Source of the DNA: Kribbella antiqua
GTDB taxonomy: Bacteria > Actinomycetota > Actinomycetes > Propionibacteriales > Kribbellaceae
Direction of reading: 5' to 3'
Assembly: GCF_004345665.1 (NCBI RefSeq)
Contig: NZ_SLWR01000014.1
Span: 124,001 to 188,000, forward strand
Length of the DNA stretch: 64,000 bases
Every line of letters starts with the position of its first letter. Within the stretch, counting starts at the first letter, position 1. Of the stretch, positions 24,603 through 33,654 are shown in pieces. A program made the position numbers and the translations under genes. Under the pieces are notes generated by a model. The model was not told where the DNA came from. It saw only the letters and a program-made list of their open reading frames with translations, and searched no databases.

Positions 24603-26228
24603 TCAACCAGAACCGGCCAGCTTGCCGCGGAGTCGGGCGAGACCGCGGATGCCGGACGAAAGCTCCGGCGCGCGCCACATCGCTTGCACCGCAAGGTAGG
24701 TCGCGCCACCCACGACCGCCGCCGCGACCACCGCCAGTCCGGCGGTCGGGATCACCCGGGCAGTGAGCCAGGCGGGGCCCGCCATCAATGCCGCGCCCGC
24801 GCAGATCCGCAGCAACGACGGGACGAGCCGCTCGGTTCCGCGTCGACCCCACCGCTCGGCAGACCGGCTGAGTAGGCCGGCTGCGACCGCGACTGCGGTC
24901 GAGAACGCCAGACCGATCATGAACAGGACCGCCGTACCGCCCACCGACCCCGCCAATCCCAGCAGGGCGAAGCAGGTGACGGCCTGCACCAGCATGGCCA
25001 CCAGCGGGGACCGGGTGTTCTCGCGGGCATAGCACGCGTACGACGAGATCGTGAAGGCGGTCTGACCGATCACGGCGGGCGCGAGAGCAGCGAGGGCGAC
25101 GGCGACCATCGCGGGGCCAGTGGCCGAGTCCATGCGGCCGAAGGAGAGCAACTCCGCGAGGGGCTTGGCCAAGGTGAGGTAGCCGACCGCGGCGGGAATG
25201 GTCAAGAACAGTGCGAACGCGTACCCGCGTAGCAGTGTGTCCCGGTAGAGCATGGCTTGGCCGGCGTTGTACATCCGAGCCAACCGGGGCAGCACCGCGA
25301 GCGCCGTCGGGGTGACTCCGAGTGCTATGGCCAGATAGTAGAAATTGAGTGCGACACCGAATGCGATGACGCCGCCGGGCACCCGGTTCGCAAGCGCGAG
25401 CATCGTCAGTACCTGCATGGCCATCAGAACCGCCTGCCCGAGCGACGAGAGCGCTCTGCGCAGGAGCGCCCGCACCTCGGGGTCGTTCCAACCGCTCCGC
25501 GGCAGCAGTGTGACCCCAGCACGCCTGGCACCCCACCACTGAACGCCGGCATGCAGTACCACCGCCCCGGTGGTGCCGAGGCCGAGCAAGAGCAGCTCGC
25601 CTCGCGGAAGATCGTCCAGGGTCGCGCCGGTGCCGTATGTGACCGCGGCCAGAGCCAGCACGGCGATCATGCCGACATTCTCGAGCGCGGGCGCCGCCGC
25701 CGCGAGGGCGAATCGGCGCCGCGCGTGCATGATCGCGCTCGCCGTGCCGATGACGGCGTAACAGAAGACCTGGGGCATGAACATCACGATCAGCCATCGG
25801 CCCACCCGCTCCTGATCGGCACCCACCTCGCCAGTGCCGCCGGGTGACGCCACGCGCAACAGGAGCGGCGCCAGCCAGATCACAAGCGGCGTCGCGACCG
25901 CGAGTCCGAGCACCGTGAGGCCGAAGAAACCGCCGGCGACCCGCTCCGACGCCGCGCGGTCGTCGGCATCGATGTGCCTGACGAGCGCCGGGACGAGCAG
26001 CGAGGTGAACAGGGAGCCCGCAAGCAGTCCGTAGTACACGAGGTTGGGCAGGGCGTTGGTGAACTGGAACGTGTTGCCGAGGAAGGTTGGCCCAAGTACG
26101 GCGCCGATCGCCATGATCTTGACGACGCCGGTGACCCGGCTCAGTACGGTCCATGCGGCGACCGTGATCGAATCGCCGACTGCGTCGGCGGCCGAACTAT
26201 GCTCCCGGACGCCGGCCACCGTCGTCAC
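24603..26228 (-). CDS. MurJ/MviN-type lipid-linked oligosaccharide flippase
   Basis: The product is 541 aa with about fourteen predicted membrane helices. N-terminal features match MurJ: 'VLSRVTGVVKIMAIGAVLG', 'FLGNTFQFTNALPNLVYYGL', 'GSLFTSLLVPALV'. Classical MurJ flips lipid II. In actinobacterial exopolysaccharide loci, MurJ-like proteins often occupy the Wzx place, which is the more likely role here. The GTG start (26228) overlaps the sugar-transferase stop. Confidence 0.85.
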   Translation of the reverse strand: MTTVAGVREHSSAADAVGDSITVAAWTVLSRVTGVVKIMAIGAVLGPTFLGNTFQFTNALPNLVYYGLLAGSLFTSLLVPALVRHIDADDRAASERVAGGFFGLTVLGLAVATPLVIWLAPLLLRVASPGGTGEVGADQERVGRWLIVMFMPQVFCYAVIGTASAIMHARRRFALAAAAPALENVGMIAVLALAAVTYGTGATLDDLPRGELLLLGLGTTGAVVLHAGVQWWGARRAGVTLLPRSGWNDPEVRALLRRALSSLGQAVLMAMQVLTMLALANRVPGGVIAFGVALNFYYLAIALGVTPTALAVLPRLARMYNAGQAMLYRDTLLRGYAFALFLTIPAAVGYLTLAKPLAELLSFGRMDSATGPAMVAVALAALAPAVIGQTAFTISSYACYARENTRSPLVAMLVQAVTCFALLGLAGSVGGTAVLFMIGLAFSTAVAVAAGLLSRSAERWGRRGTERLVPSLLRICAGAALMAGPAWLTARVIPTAGLAVVAAAVVGGATYLAVQAMWRAPELSSGIRGLARLRGKLAGSG

Positions 26229-26896
26229 AGGCCGTTTCTCGCCAGGACGGCTGGCACGGTTCGGAGCAGGATCAGCAGGTCGAACATCAAACTCTGCCGT
26301 TCGACGTACTCCAGATCGAGCTCGAGCGTCTGGCGCATGGTGAGCCGGTTGCGGCCGCTGGTCTGTGCAAGCCCGGTCAGGCCCGGTACGGCGAGAAAGC
26401 GGTCACGGCACGGCGGACCACAGAGGTCGGCCTCCCACGGCAGCATCGGGCGCGGCCCGACGAGGGACATCTCACCCCTCAGCACGTTAACTAGCTGGGG
26501 CAGCTCGTCAAGGCTGGTCCGGCGTAGGAACCGGCCGACCCGGGTGATCCGCGGGTCGGCTTCCAGCTTGTAGAGGCCGGACTCGCCACCGACCTCTGGG
26601 TTGTCCGACAGCAGCCGCTGCATGTAGTGCCGATGGATGTCGTCCGGACAGTGGTCATACATGGTCCGGAACTTGTACATCAGGAACGGCCGGTGGTCGC
26701 GCCCTAGGCGAATTTGCCGGAACAGCGCCGGGCCCGGTGTGGTCGCCCGGACGATCGTGGCGATCACCAGCATCGCCGGTCCCGCAAGCGTGAGGCACGC
26801 GACGGCCACAACCAGGTCGAGAACCCGCTTCGCGACCCTGCGACCCACGACCGGGCGGGTCCGGACGCGCGCGCTCGGCCGGGCGATGCCCGTCAT
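26225..26896 (-). CDS. Priming sugar transferase (polyprenyl-phosphate glycosyl-1-phosphate transferase)
   Basis: The product is 223 aa. One N-terminal membrane segment (KRVLDLVVAVACLTLAGPAML) is followed by the catalytic domain with 'GPALFRQIRLGRDHRPFLMY', 'KFRTM', 'RRTSLDELPQL', 'SLVGPRP' and 'PGLTGLAQTSGR'. The length matches the single-helix WbaP/PglC-like class rather than the five-helix class. It starts repeat-unit synthesis by moving a sugar phosphate to undecaprenyl phosphate. Its start overlaps the acetyltransferase stop (ATGA). Confidence 0.92.
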   Translation of the reverse strand: MTGIARPSARVRTRPVVGRRVAKRVLDLVVAVACLTLAGPAMLVIATIVRATTPGPALFRQIRLGRDHRPFLMYKFRTMYDHCPDDIHRHYMQRLLSDNPEVGGESGLYKLEADPRITRVGRFLRRTSLDELPQLVNVLRGEMSLVGPRPMLPWEADLCGPPCRDRFLAVPGLTGLAQTSGRNRLTMRQTLELDLEYVERQSLMFDLLILLRTVPAVLARNGL

Positions 26897-27582
26897 GGCG
26901 ATTCCCGCTCGGTTCGCACCGATCCGGCCGCCCTGCGGTGTGCCATTCGGAGCCGGTGCCCGTCGCCAGGCACAGCCTCGACGCGCCGGCTGATCTCGAC
27001 GAGGTCCTCGATCCGGCCGTGCACCATGGCGGGGTTGCCGTAGGCAACGCAGCCGTCCGGCACATCCCTGGTGACGACGGCTCCGGCGCCGACCAGCGCC
27101 TCCGCCCCGATCCGGACGTAGGGCAGCAACGTCACGTTGACACCGATCCGGGCACCGGGTCCGATCGACGGTCCGGACATCAGCCGGGCGGACGCCGGAT
27201 CACCGGGATAGAGGTCGTTGGCCACGGTGACGCCTGGCGCGAGGAATGCGCCGGCGCTGATCTCCGTGAACTGAGCTAGGTAACAGTTGGCATGGATCTT
27301 CACTCCGTCCCCGATGCGGCAGCCGTAGTCGACGACCGAGTTGCTCCAAACGCACACGTCATCACCGATGACGCATTCCTCGCGGATGACGACGTTGTGC
27401 CCGGTCTCGAAGCGAGCTCCGATGTGTGAGCCCCCGTAGATGACCGTGCCGCTGCGCAGGTGGGCGCCTGGCGCCAGCACCAGCCGCTCGGTACTGTCCT
27501 TGATAGGCCGGCCGGGCTGGTATCCGACGATGACGCCTGCATCGGCATGGAGCGGCTCGATCAACGGCGCGTCACTGGCCAT
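26893..27582 (-). CDS. Hexapeptide-repeat sugar N-acetyltransferase (WlbB/WbpD-like)
   Basis: The product is 229 aa; the start at ATG 27582 has AGGAGAGCC just upstream and lies 11 bp inside the aminotransferase gene. The central part is a left-handed beta-helix of hexapeptide repeats (VIREECVIGDDVCVWSNSVV and following), then 'GVTVANDLYPG' and 'VVTRDVPDGCVAYGNPA'. This pattern is typical of acyltransferases acting on 3-amino nucleotide sugars. With the neighbouring aminotransferase and oxidoreductase it resembles the WlbA-C/WbpB-E-D route to 2,3-diacetamido uronic acids. Confidence 0.87.
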   Translation of the reverse strand: MASDAPLIEPLHADAGVIVGYQPGRPIKDSTERLVLAPGAHLRSGTVIYGGSHIGARFETGHNVVIREECVIGDDVCVWSNSVVDYGCRIGDGVKIHANCYLAQFTEISAGAFLAPGVTVANDLYPGDPASARLMSGPSIGPGARIGVNVTLLPYVRIGAEALVGAGAVVTRDVPDGCVAYGNPAMVHGRIEDLVEISRRVEAVPGDGHRLRMAHRRAAGSVRTERESP

Positions 27583-28765
27583 AGGCGGCTCTCCTGGATT
27601 TCCGATTCCTATGCACAGCCGGCCGTCGGACAAGCTCCAGATCCGCTGACGACCGACCACCTGGGACGAGTTCGCACAGCGCAGCGGAGACGCGGGCGAC
27701 CTGGCGTGTCTGCAGCTGTGGAAACAGCGGCAGAGACAGCACTTCGTTGGCGGCCTGCTCGACGACAGGCAGCGGTGCGGTGGCGAAATGCTCGTACGGC
27801 GGCTGCCGGTGGCAAGGGATCGGATAGTGGATTCCGGTCCTGATCCCAAGCTCGTCGAGGCAGGCACGTACTGCATCTCGTCGTGGAACCCGGGCGACCG
27901 CGAGGTGGTAGACGTGGCCGGCCTCTTCTCTGGCCCCCACCAGACGCACCCCGGAGTCCGCCAGCTGCCGCTGGTACTCCGCGACCAGTGCGCGGCGCGA
28001 CTCTGTCCACCTGTCGAGGTGCGGAAGCTTCGCCGAAAGGACCGCGGCCTGCAGGGCGTCGAGTCGGCTGTTCGTGCCGACCTCGACATGCTGGTGGTGA
28101 GACCAGCTCGCCCTGCCGTGATCACGCAAGCACTCGAGCCGCCGCGTGAGTTCGGAGTCATTGGTCACCACCGCGCCGGCGTCGCCGAAGGCGCCGAGAT
28201 TCTTGGCGGGATAGAAGCTGAAACACCCGGCGCTGCCGAACGATCCCGCTCGGCCATCACGCCAGGTCGCACCATGCGCCTGGGCGGCGTCCTCGACGAC
28301 GGCGATGCCCGCCCGGTTCGCCACCTTGCCGAGTGCGTCCATGTCCGCCATCTGCCCGTAGAGCTGAACGACGATGACCGCCGCCGTCCGGCCCGTGATC
28401 GCCGCCTCGAGGTCGTCCGCGCCGATCAGCAACGTCTCCGGGCTGACGTCGGCGAAGCGCGGGACGGCGCCGGCCAGCACGACAGCCTCCACGGTTGCCA
28501 CGAACGTGTTCGCCGGCACGACGACATCGTCACCGTGGCCGATGCCCAGCGCCTGCAGCGTCAGTCGCAGCGCATCGGTGCCGTTGGCAACGCTGACGGA
28601 GTGCTTCGTGTGGCAGTATGCGGCCCACTCCTGCTCGAAGCGCTCGACGGCGGCGCCGCCGATGAACTCGTTCCGGTCCAGGAGGCCGGACCAGGCCGCC
28701 TCAACGTCGTCACGGACCTCGCCGGTCATTGCCCCTAGGTCGGTGAAGGGGATGACGTCGGTCAT
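27572..28765 (-). CDS. DegT/DnrJ/EryC1/StrS sugar aminotransferase
   Basis: The product is 397 aa, PLP-dependent. Conserved features are 'NGTDALRLTLQALGIG', 'VVEDAAQAHGA' and 'SFYPAKNLGAFGDAGAVVT' with the PLP-binding Lys. The family aminates keto nucleotide sugars. Its neighbours, a Gfo/Idh/MocA oxidoreductase (would supply a 3-keto sugar) and a hexapeptide acetyltransferase (would acetylate the amine), give a coherent three-step pathway. The start overlaps the oxidoreductase stop (ATGA). Confidence 0.92.
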   Translation of the reverse strand: MTDVIPFTDLGAMTGEVRDDVEAAWSGLLDRNEFIGGAAVERFEQEWAAYCHTKHSVSVANGTDALRLTLQALGIGHGDDVVVPANTFVATVEAVVLAGAVPRFADVSPETLLIGADDLEAAITGRTAAVIVVQLYGQMADMDALGKVANRAGIAVVEDAAQAHGATWRDGRAGSFGSAGCFSFYPAKNLGAFGDAGAVVTNDSELTRRLECLRDHGRASWSHHQHVEVGTNSRLDALQAAVLSAKLPHLDRWTESRRALVAEYQRQLADSGVRLVGAREEAGHVYHLAVARVPRRDAVRACLDELGIRTGIHYPIPCHRQPPYEHFATAPLPVVEQAANEVLSLPLFPQLQTRQVARVSAALCELVPGGRSSADLELVRRPAVHRNRKSRRAAYGQ

Positions 28766-29892
28766 CGCGGCACGGGCTCGAGCGTCGGCTCGCGGTCCGG
28801 CTGGCCGGCATTGCCGTGCTTAGTGCCGGAGGTGTCCTTCACCTTGCCGTTGCGGATCTCATCGACGCTGACGGGACGCCCGAGGAGCAGCGACAGCTGT
28901 GCGCACTCGAGCACCTCGACGACGGCAAGGCCGTTCGTCCCGTCCGTGAGTGGACGCTCACCCTTGAGGATGCACTCGACGAAGTGGCCGTCCTCGACCG
29001 CGAGTGGCTCGTCGGACGCCAGGAACGGCGACACGATGTCGCCGTAGCGATACGACATCGGTGGCAGTGTGAGGCTCTCGTCACCCGAACTGCCGTATTC
29101 GGCCGGGAACAGAACGCCCTTGTCATGAATCCGGATTCGTTCCTCCGACGCCAGGTCGTCGTACACCGCCATCTTCCGACTGCCGACCGCGGTGACCCGG
29201 CGGACCTTGCACGGATCAAGCCAGCTGACGTGGATGTTCGACGACATGGTGGAGTCGGCGTAGATCAGCCGCAGGTAGGCCACGTCCTCGAACCGCGCGT
29301 CGACGTGCCTCCAGCCCCAGGCCTGCACGGCCACGGGAGTCCGACCGAGAACGTTGTTGATGATCGAGACGTCGTGCGGCGCGAGATCGAAGATCACGTT
29401 CACGTCGCCTTGGTACAAGCCGAGGTTGAGCCGCTGTGTGTTGATGTAGTAGACGTCGCCCAACACGCCGGTCTGAATCAGCTCCCGCAGCTTCCAGACT
29501 GCCGGGCTGTATTCGAAGGTGTGGCCGACCATCAGCGTCACCCCTGCCGCATCGGCCGTGGCGATGAGGTGGCGCGCGTCGGCGGACCTGGTGGTCAGCG
29601 GTTTCTCCACGAGAACGTGTTTGCCGGCCTCGAGCGCGAGCGTCGCCAGTGGTGCGTGCGTGGTCGGCGGAGTGGCGAGGATGACCGCGTCGACATGGGT
29701 CAGCGCCTGCTCCAGCGTGGTGAAACAGGCGCTTGCCGGGAAAGTGTGTCCTACGCTGTGCAGCCGGCCCTCGCGACCGTCGACCAGGACGACCCGGTCC
29801 ACTGCATCGATCGAGTGCAACACTCGAACATGTTTGGACCCCCAGTAGCCGCAGCCGACCACTCCGACCCGCAGGCCGGCGCCCAGTCCCAT
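28762..29892 (-). CDS. Gfo/Idh/MocA oxidoreductase (WlbA/WbpB-like)
   Basis: The product is 376 aa from ATG 29892 (a GTG one codon earlier is possible). The Rossmann motif is 'VGVVGCGYWGSKHVRV'; 'EKPLT' and 'VGHTFEYSP' are conserved for the family; 'DLAPHDVSIIN' carries the catalytic His region. The family oxidises sugars with NAD(P). As first gene of the leftward operon it probably makes the 3-keto nucleotide sugar used by the aminotransferase. The UDP-sugar 6-dehydrogenase needed to make a uronic acid precursor is not in the window. Confidence 0.9.
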   Translation of the reverse strand: MGLGAGLRVGVVGCGYWGSKHVRVLHSIDAVDRVVLVDGREGRLHSVGHTFPASACFTTLEQALTHVDAVILATPPTTHAPLATLALEAGKHVLVEKPLTTRSADARHLIATADAAGVTLMVGHTFEYSPAVWKLRELIQTGVLGDVYYINTQRLNLGLYQGDVNVIFDLAPHDVSIINNVLGRTPVAVQAWGWRHVDARFEDVAYLRLIYADSTMSSNIHVSWLDPCKVRRVTAVGSRKMAVYDDLASEERIRIHDKGVLFPAEYGSSGDESLTLPPMSYRYGDIVSPFLASDEPLAVEDGHFVECILKGERPLTDGTNGLAVVEVLECAQLSLLLGRPVSVDEIRNGKVKDTSGTKHGNAGQPDREPTLEPVPR

Positions 29893-30098
29893 CACAGACC
29901 CCCTGCCTCGATTCCCCCGCCCCCAAGCCGCGTGAGCGACCGCTTGTCCGGCTCGTCAGGCCTGGACTCGCTTCTTTACCGTCTGTTACGGAGGTCGGCA
30001 TCCGGCACCCGCATATGGACGACACTGTGTACGCCGAATACCGGATTTCCGGCCCGTCTCCCACCAAATACGCTCGGCTGCAGTGGAGGGGGTTCACG

Positions 30099-31748
30099 GT
30101 GCGTCGATCAAAGGTGTCGGCACCTGTCGGCCGGGCTGCTCGGGTATCACTCGAGCACAGAGGCAACTCGTTGCTGCGCGCTTTCCTGGGGACGATCCTC
30201 GTTGCTCTCGCGCTCCAGGCGTGGCCTCAGGCGGCGCCCGAGGCGGACGCGGCCGACCCCGCGACCGTCGTCTCGCTGACGTTCAACGACGCGCACGTGA
30301 GCGCATACACCTATGCGCGCCCGATCCTGCAAGCTCACGCCATGAACGCCACGTTCTACTTGGCCAGCGGCTGGATCGACAAGTCGTTCGCGTGCTGCAT
30401 GCCGTGGTGGCAGGTGGACGACCTGTACCGCGACGGCAACGAGATCGGTGGAATGGGTACCGATCACAAGGATCTGACCCAGACGTACTTCACCGACTGG
30501 ACCCAGGACTACGCCTACAAGCGGCAACAGGTCTGTGGCGACTGGCAACGGCTCTCCGACAGTGGCTATGACCCGCAGACCTTCGCCTACCCGGCGGGGG
30601 CGTATCGCTATACCTACCCCGACGCGAGCACGGCTCAGAGCATTGTGAAGAGCTGTGGTTATCGATCCGCGCGGGCTGCAGGCGGGCTGTCCCCCACCGG
30701 CCCGGTCTATAGCGAGACGCTTCCGCCCAAAGACGCTTACGCCGTACGGACGCCGAACAACTCGTCGACGGCACCTCTGCAGCTGTCGACGCTGCAGAGC
30801 TGGGTAACGGGTGCCGCAACCCATGGCGGTGGCTGGGTGCCGCTGGTGTTCAACCAGGTCTGCCACAACGGCGCCTCGACCTATTCGTCGTGCATGTCGT
30901 CGTCGAAACCGATTGACGACAGCGTGTTCGGCGCGCTGCTCGACTGGCTCGCGAACGCCGGCCAGCCCGGTGGTGCGCCCGCGGGCACGACCGTCCAAAC
31001 CGTCCGCCAGGCGATAGGCGCGCCTGCGCAGCCGACACTGCCGCCGCGGCCGACGGTCGTCTCACTGACCTTCGACGACGGCGACGCCAGCCAGTACGAG
31101 ACGCTGCCGATGCTGACGGCTCACGGCATGCGCGGCACCTTCTATATCTCGTCGAGCAACAAGACCATCACGTGGCCGCAGGTCAGCGACCTCTACGCCG
31201 CCGGAAACGAGATCGGCGGTCACACCGCGAACCATGTCGACCTGACCAGCTCCAACCTCACGAACGACCAGAAGGTCCGCGAGGTGTGCGACGACCGGCA
31301 AACGTTGATCCAGCGTGGCTACAACCCGGTCAGCTTCGCCTATCCGTTCGGCTCCTACGACCAGAACGCGCAGAACATAGTGCAGTCGTGCGGGTACCAG
31401 TCCGGTCGGCGGGCCGGTGGTGCGACTCAGACCGGACCGACCTACTCCGAGACGATCCCGCCCGCCAACGCGTACACGATCCGGACGGCGTATCGGGCCG
31501 CTACCAACGAGCTGCAGCTCGCGGACCTGACGGCGCCCGTCACCGCTGCCGCAAGTCACGGGGGCGGCTGGGTGGTCCTGGTCTTCCACGAGATCTGCGT
31601 CCAGGGCCAGAGCAACTTCAACTCCTGCATGGCGTCTTACAAGCCGGTTCGGAACACCACCTTCAATGTATTCCTTGACTGGCTCCGCGACAGCCCACCG
31701 CCGGACACAAGTGTGCGGACGGTCGGTCAGGTGATGAACGTTGCATGA
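30099..31748 (+). CDS. Secreted tandem polysaccharide deacetylase (NodB) protein
   Basis: The product is 549 aa; the GTG start follows a GGAGGGGG site (30084-30092). After a signal segment (SLLRAFLGTILVALALQAW) come two NodB domains. In domain 2 (about 320-549) motif 1 is TFDDGD and motif 2 HTANH, giving the Asp and His-His metal ligands. In domain 1 (about 58-305) these read TFNDAH and MGTDH, lacking the metal-binding Asp and first His, so it is probably non-catalytic. Each domain has conserved Cys pairs. The enzyme likely deacetylates the exopolysaccharide (or peptidoglycan) outside the cell. It diverges from the oxidoreductase operon. Confidence 0.88.
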   Translation: MRRSKVSAPVGRAARVSLEHRGNSLLRAFLGTILVALALQAWPQAAPEADAADPATVVSLTFNDAHVSAYTYARPILQAHAMNATFYLASGWIDKSFACCMPWWQVDDLYRDGNEIGGMGTDHKDLTQTYFTDWTQDYAYKRQQVCGDWQRLSDSGYDPQTFAYPAGAYRYTYPDASTAQSIVKSCGYRSARAAGGLSPTGPVYSETLPPKDAYAVRTPNNSSTAPLQLSTLQSWVTGAATHGGGWVPLVFNQVCHNGASTYSSCMSSSKPIDDSVFGALLDWLANAGQPGGAPAGTTVQTVRQAIGAPAQPTLPPRPTVVSLTFDDGDASQYETLPMLTAHGMRGTFYISSSNKTITWPQVSDLYAAGNEIGGHTANHVDLTSSNLTNDQKVREVCDDRQTLIQRGYNPVSFAYPFGSYDQNAQNIVQSCGYQSGRRAGGATQTGPTYSETIPPANAYTIRTAYRAATNELQLADLTAPVTAAASHGGGWVVLVFHEICVQGQSNFNSCMASYKPVRNTTFNVFLDWLRDSPPPDTSVRTVGQVMNVA

Positions 31749-31769
31749 GCTGCCAAGCGGAGGGTCCTT

Positions 31770-32438
31770 ATGACCATGAGCTACCCGACGCAACTACTGA
31801 GGCCGAGCGCCATCACTGAGCGGGCGCTCGGTGTTTGCAGGCTGTACGTCGTACGGCACGGCACGACCACCATGAACGTCGAAAACCGCTATCGCGGACG
31901 ACGTGACATCCCACTGGACGCACAGGGGTATCAGGACGCGGTCGACGCCGCCCGCTTGCTGTCGAAGGTCGGCCTGACCGCCGTCTACACCGGGCCGCTG
32001 CGGCGCACGATTGCCACTGCGCAGATCATCGCGGACGAGGCACGGGTGCCGGACCTGCGCATCCTGCACGGGCTCAACAACGTCGACTACGGGGCCTGGG
32101 AGGGCATGACCGCCGACGAGGCGATGATGTACGACCCGGTGGCATTCGGCCTGTACCGGACCTCGCCCAGCCGCGCGGCCTGTCCGCTCGGCGAACGGCT
32201 GAGCGACGCCCAGGACCGCATGATCGGTGCCCTGCAGCTGATCGGCTCCCGGCACCTCGGCGAGACAGTCGCCGCGGTCACGCACGCGGTCATGATCCGC
32301 CTCGCCGTCGCCCGTCTCAATGGCGTGGACGCGGAGTCCTGGCGGATCCCTGTCGGGCGCGGATCGTTGTGCGGCTTCGAGATCGACGCCGCCGGAACCC
32401 GGCTGACGGACCTGCCTGCCGGCAGCGACGTCGACTGA
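31770..32438 (+). CDS. Histidine phosphatase (phosphoglycerate-mutase-like) family protein
   Basis: The product is 222 aa with GGAGGG upstream. The catalytic 'YVVRHGTTTMN' motif, 'YTGPLRRTIATAQII', 'YGAWEGMTADEA' and the second His in 'VTHAVMIRL' are all present, so the enzyme should be active. Members dephosphorylate sugars, cofactors or phospho-nucleotides. Its place between deacetylase and glycosyltransferase, and near a sulfotransferase, would suit either a sugar-phosphate or a PAP-type by-product as substrate (speculation). Confidence 0.87.
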   Translation: MTMSYPTQLLRPSAITERALGVCRLYVVRHGTTTMNVENRYRGRRDIPLDAQGYQDAVDAARLLSKVGLTAVYTGPLRRTIATAQIIADEARVPDLRILHGLNNVDYGAWEGMTADEAMMYDPVAFGLYRTSPSRAACPLGERLSDAQDRMIGALQLIGSRHLGETVAAVTHAVMIRLAVARLNGVDAESWRIPVGRGSLCGFEIDAAGTRLTDLPAGSDVD

Positions 32439-32439
32439 C

Positions 32440-33654
32440 ATGGGCCACCTGCACCGCCGGAACGGCTCAGCGCCGTACGACGCCGTACCCCGCATCCTCT
32501 TTCTCGTCGAAAACGTGGCCCTCGCGCGTGACCACCGGCTGCGGAAGCAGGCGGAAGCCCTCGTGGCGGAGGGATTCGCAGTCTCGGTGATCTGTCGCCG
32601 CGACCCCGGCAACCACGGGCTGGCGGGCGTGCGGCTGTACGAGTACGCCGCGCCGGCAGACGCCGCCTCGAAGCTCGGCTTCGTCCGTGAGTACGGCTAC
32701 TCGTGGTTGATGGCGGCCGGACTGACCCTGCGAGTGTTGCTCACGGAGGGCTTCGACGCCGTCCAGGCATGCGGCAATCCCGACATCTACTTCACGATCG
32801 GAGCGCCGCTCAAGCTGTTGGGCAAGCCATTGGTGTTCGACCAGCGTGACCTCGCGCCTGAGCTCTACGCGGCCAGGTACGGGCGGGACGGCGGAGCTGT
32901 TCACCGCACGCTGCGCTGGTTGGAACGGGTCAGCTACCGCAGCGCGGACCACGTGATCACGGTCAACGACTCGCTGCGCGACGTCGCATACCGGCGTGGG
33001 GAACTGCCACCTGGCACGGTCACCGTGGTCGGGAACGGTCCCGCACTGGCCCGCACAGGCCGGCGGCAGCCTCGCCCGGAGCTGAGACACGGCCGCCGGC
33101 ATCTCGTCTGCTGGCTCGGTCTGATGGGGCCGCAGGATCGCGTCGACCATGCGCTGCGTGCCATTCACGAACTTGTCCACGGGGCCGGCAGGAACGACAC
33201 GCACTTCGCGTTCGTAGGCGAGGGTGAGGCTCGCGAACCGAGCGAGATGCTCGCGGCCGAGCTGGGGCTTCGCGACTGGGTGAGCTTCCCCGGCTGGGTG
33301 GACGAGGAGGAGGCATTCACCTACCTGTGCACCGCGGACGTCGGCCTCGAGCCGAACCTGGAGGAGATCGTCTCGCCGGTGAAGGGGATGGAGTACATGG
33401 CCTTCGCGCTTCCTTTCGTGGCCTTCGACCTGAAAGAGACGAGAGCACTCGCAGGACCCGCCGCCTGTTACGCGCGCCCGGGGGATGACGCGGAGTTCGC
33501 ACGGCTTATCGCTGAGCTGCTCGACAATCCAGAACGCCGCGCGGCGATGGGCCAGGCCGGCCGGCTCCGAGTGGAGCAAGCGATCGCGTGGGACCACCAG
33601 CAGCCGGCGTACGTCGACGTGTACCGGCGGCTGCTCGACCGGGAAGTGGTGTAG
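32440..33654 (+). CDS. Glycosyltransferase family 4 protein
   Basis: The product is 404 aa with a GT-B fold. The N-terminal acceptor domain starts 'PRILFLVENVALARDHRLRK'. The C-terminal domain has 'FAFVGEGEAREPSEML', 'VSFPGWVDEEEAFTYL' and the donor-site segment 'VGLEPNLEEIVSPVKGMEYM'. It probably adds one sugar of the repeat unit. It begins one base after the phosphatase stop and abuts the sulfotransferase gene. Confidence 0.9.
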   Translation: MGHLHRRNGSAPYDAVPRILFLVENVALARDHRLRKQAEALVAEGFAVSVICRRDPGNHGLAGVRLYEYAAPADAASKLGFVREYGYSWLMAAGLTLRVLLTEGFDAVQACGNPDIYFTIGAPLKLLGKPLVFDQRDLAPELYAARYGRDGGAVHRTLRWLERVSYRSADHVITVNDSLRDVAYRRGELPPGTVTVVGNGPALARTGRRQPRPELRHGRRHLVCWLGLMGPQDRVDHALRAIHELVHGAGRNDTHFAFVGEGEAREPSEMLAAELGLRDWVSFPGWVDEEEAFTYLCTADVGLEPNLEEIVSPVKGMEYMAFALPFVAFDLKETRALAGPAACYARPGDDAEFARLIAELLDNPERRAAMGQAGRLRVEQAIAWDHQQPAYVDVYRRLLDREVV

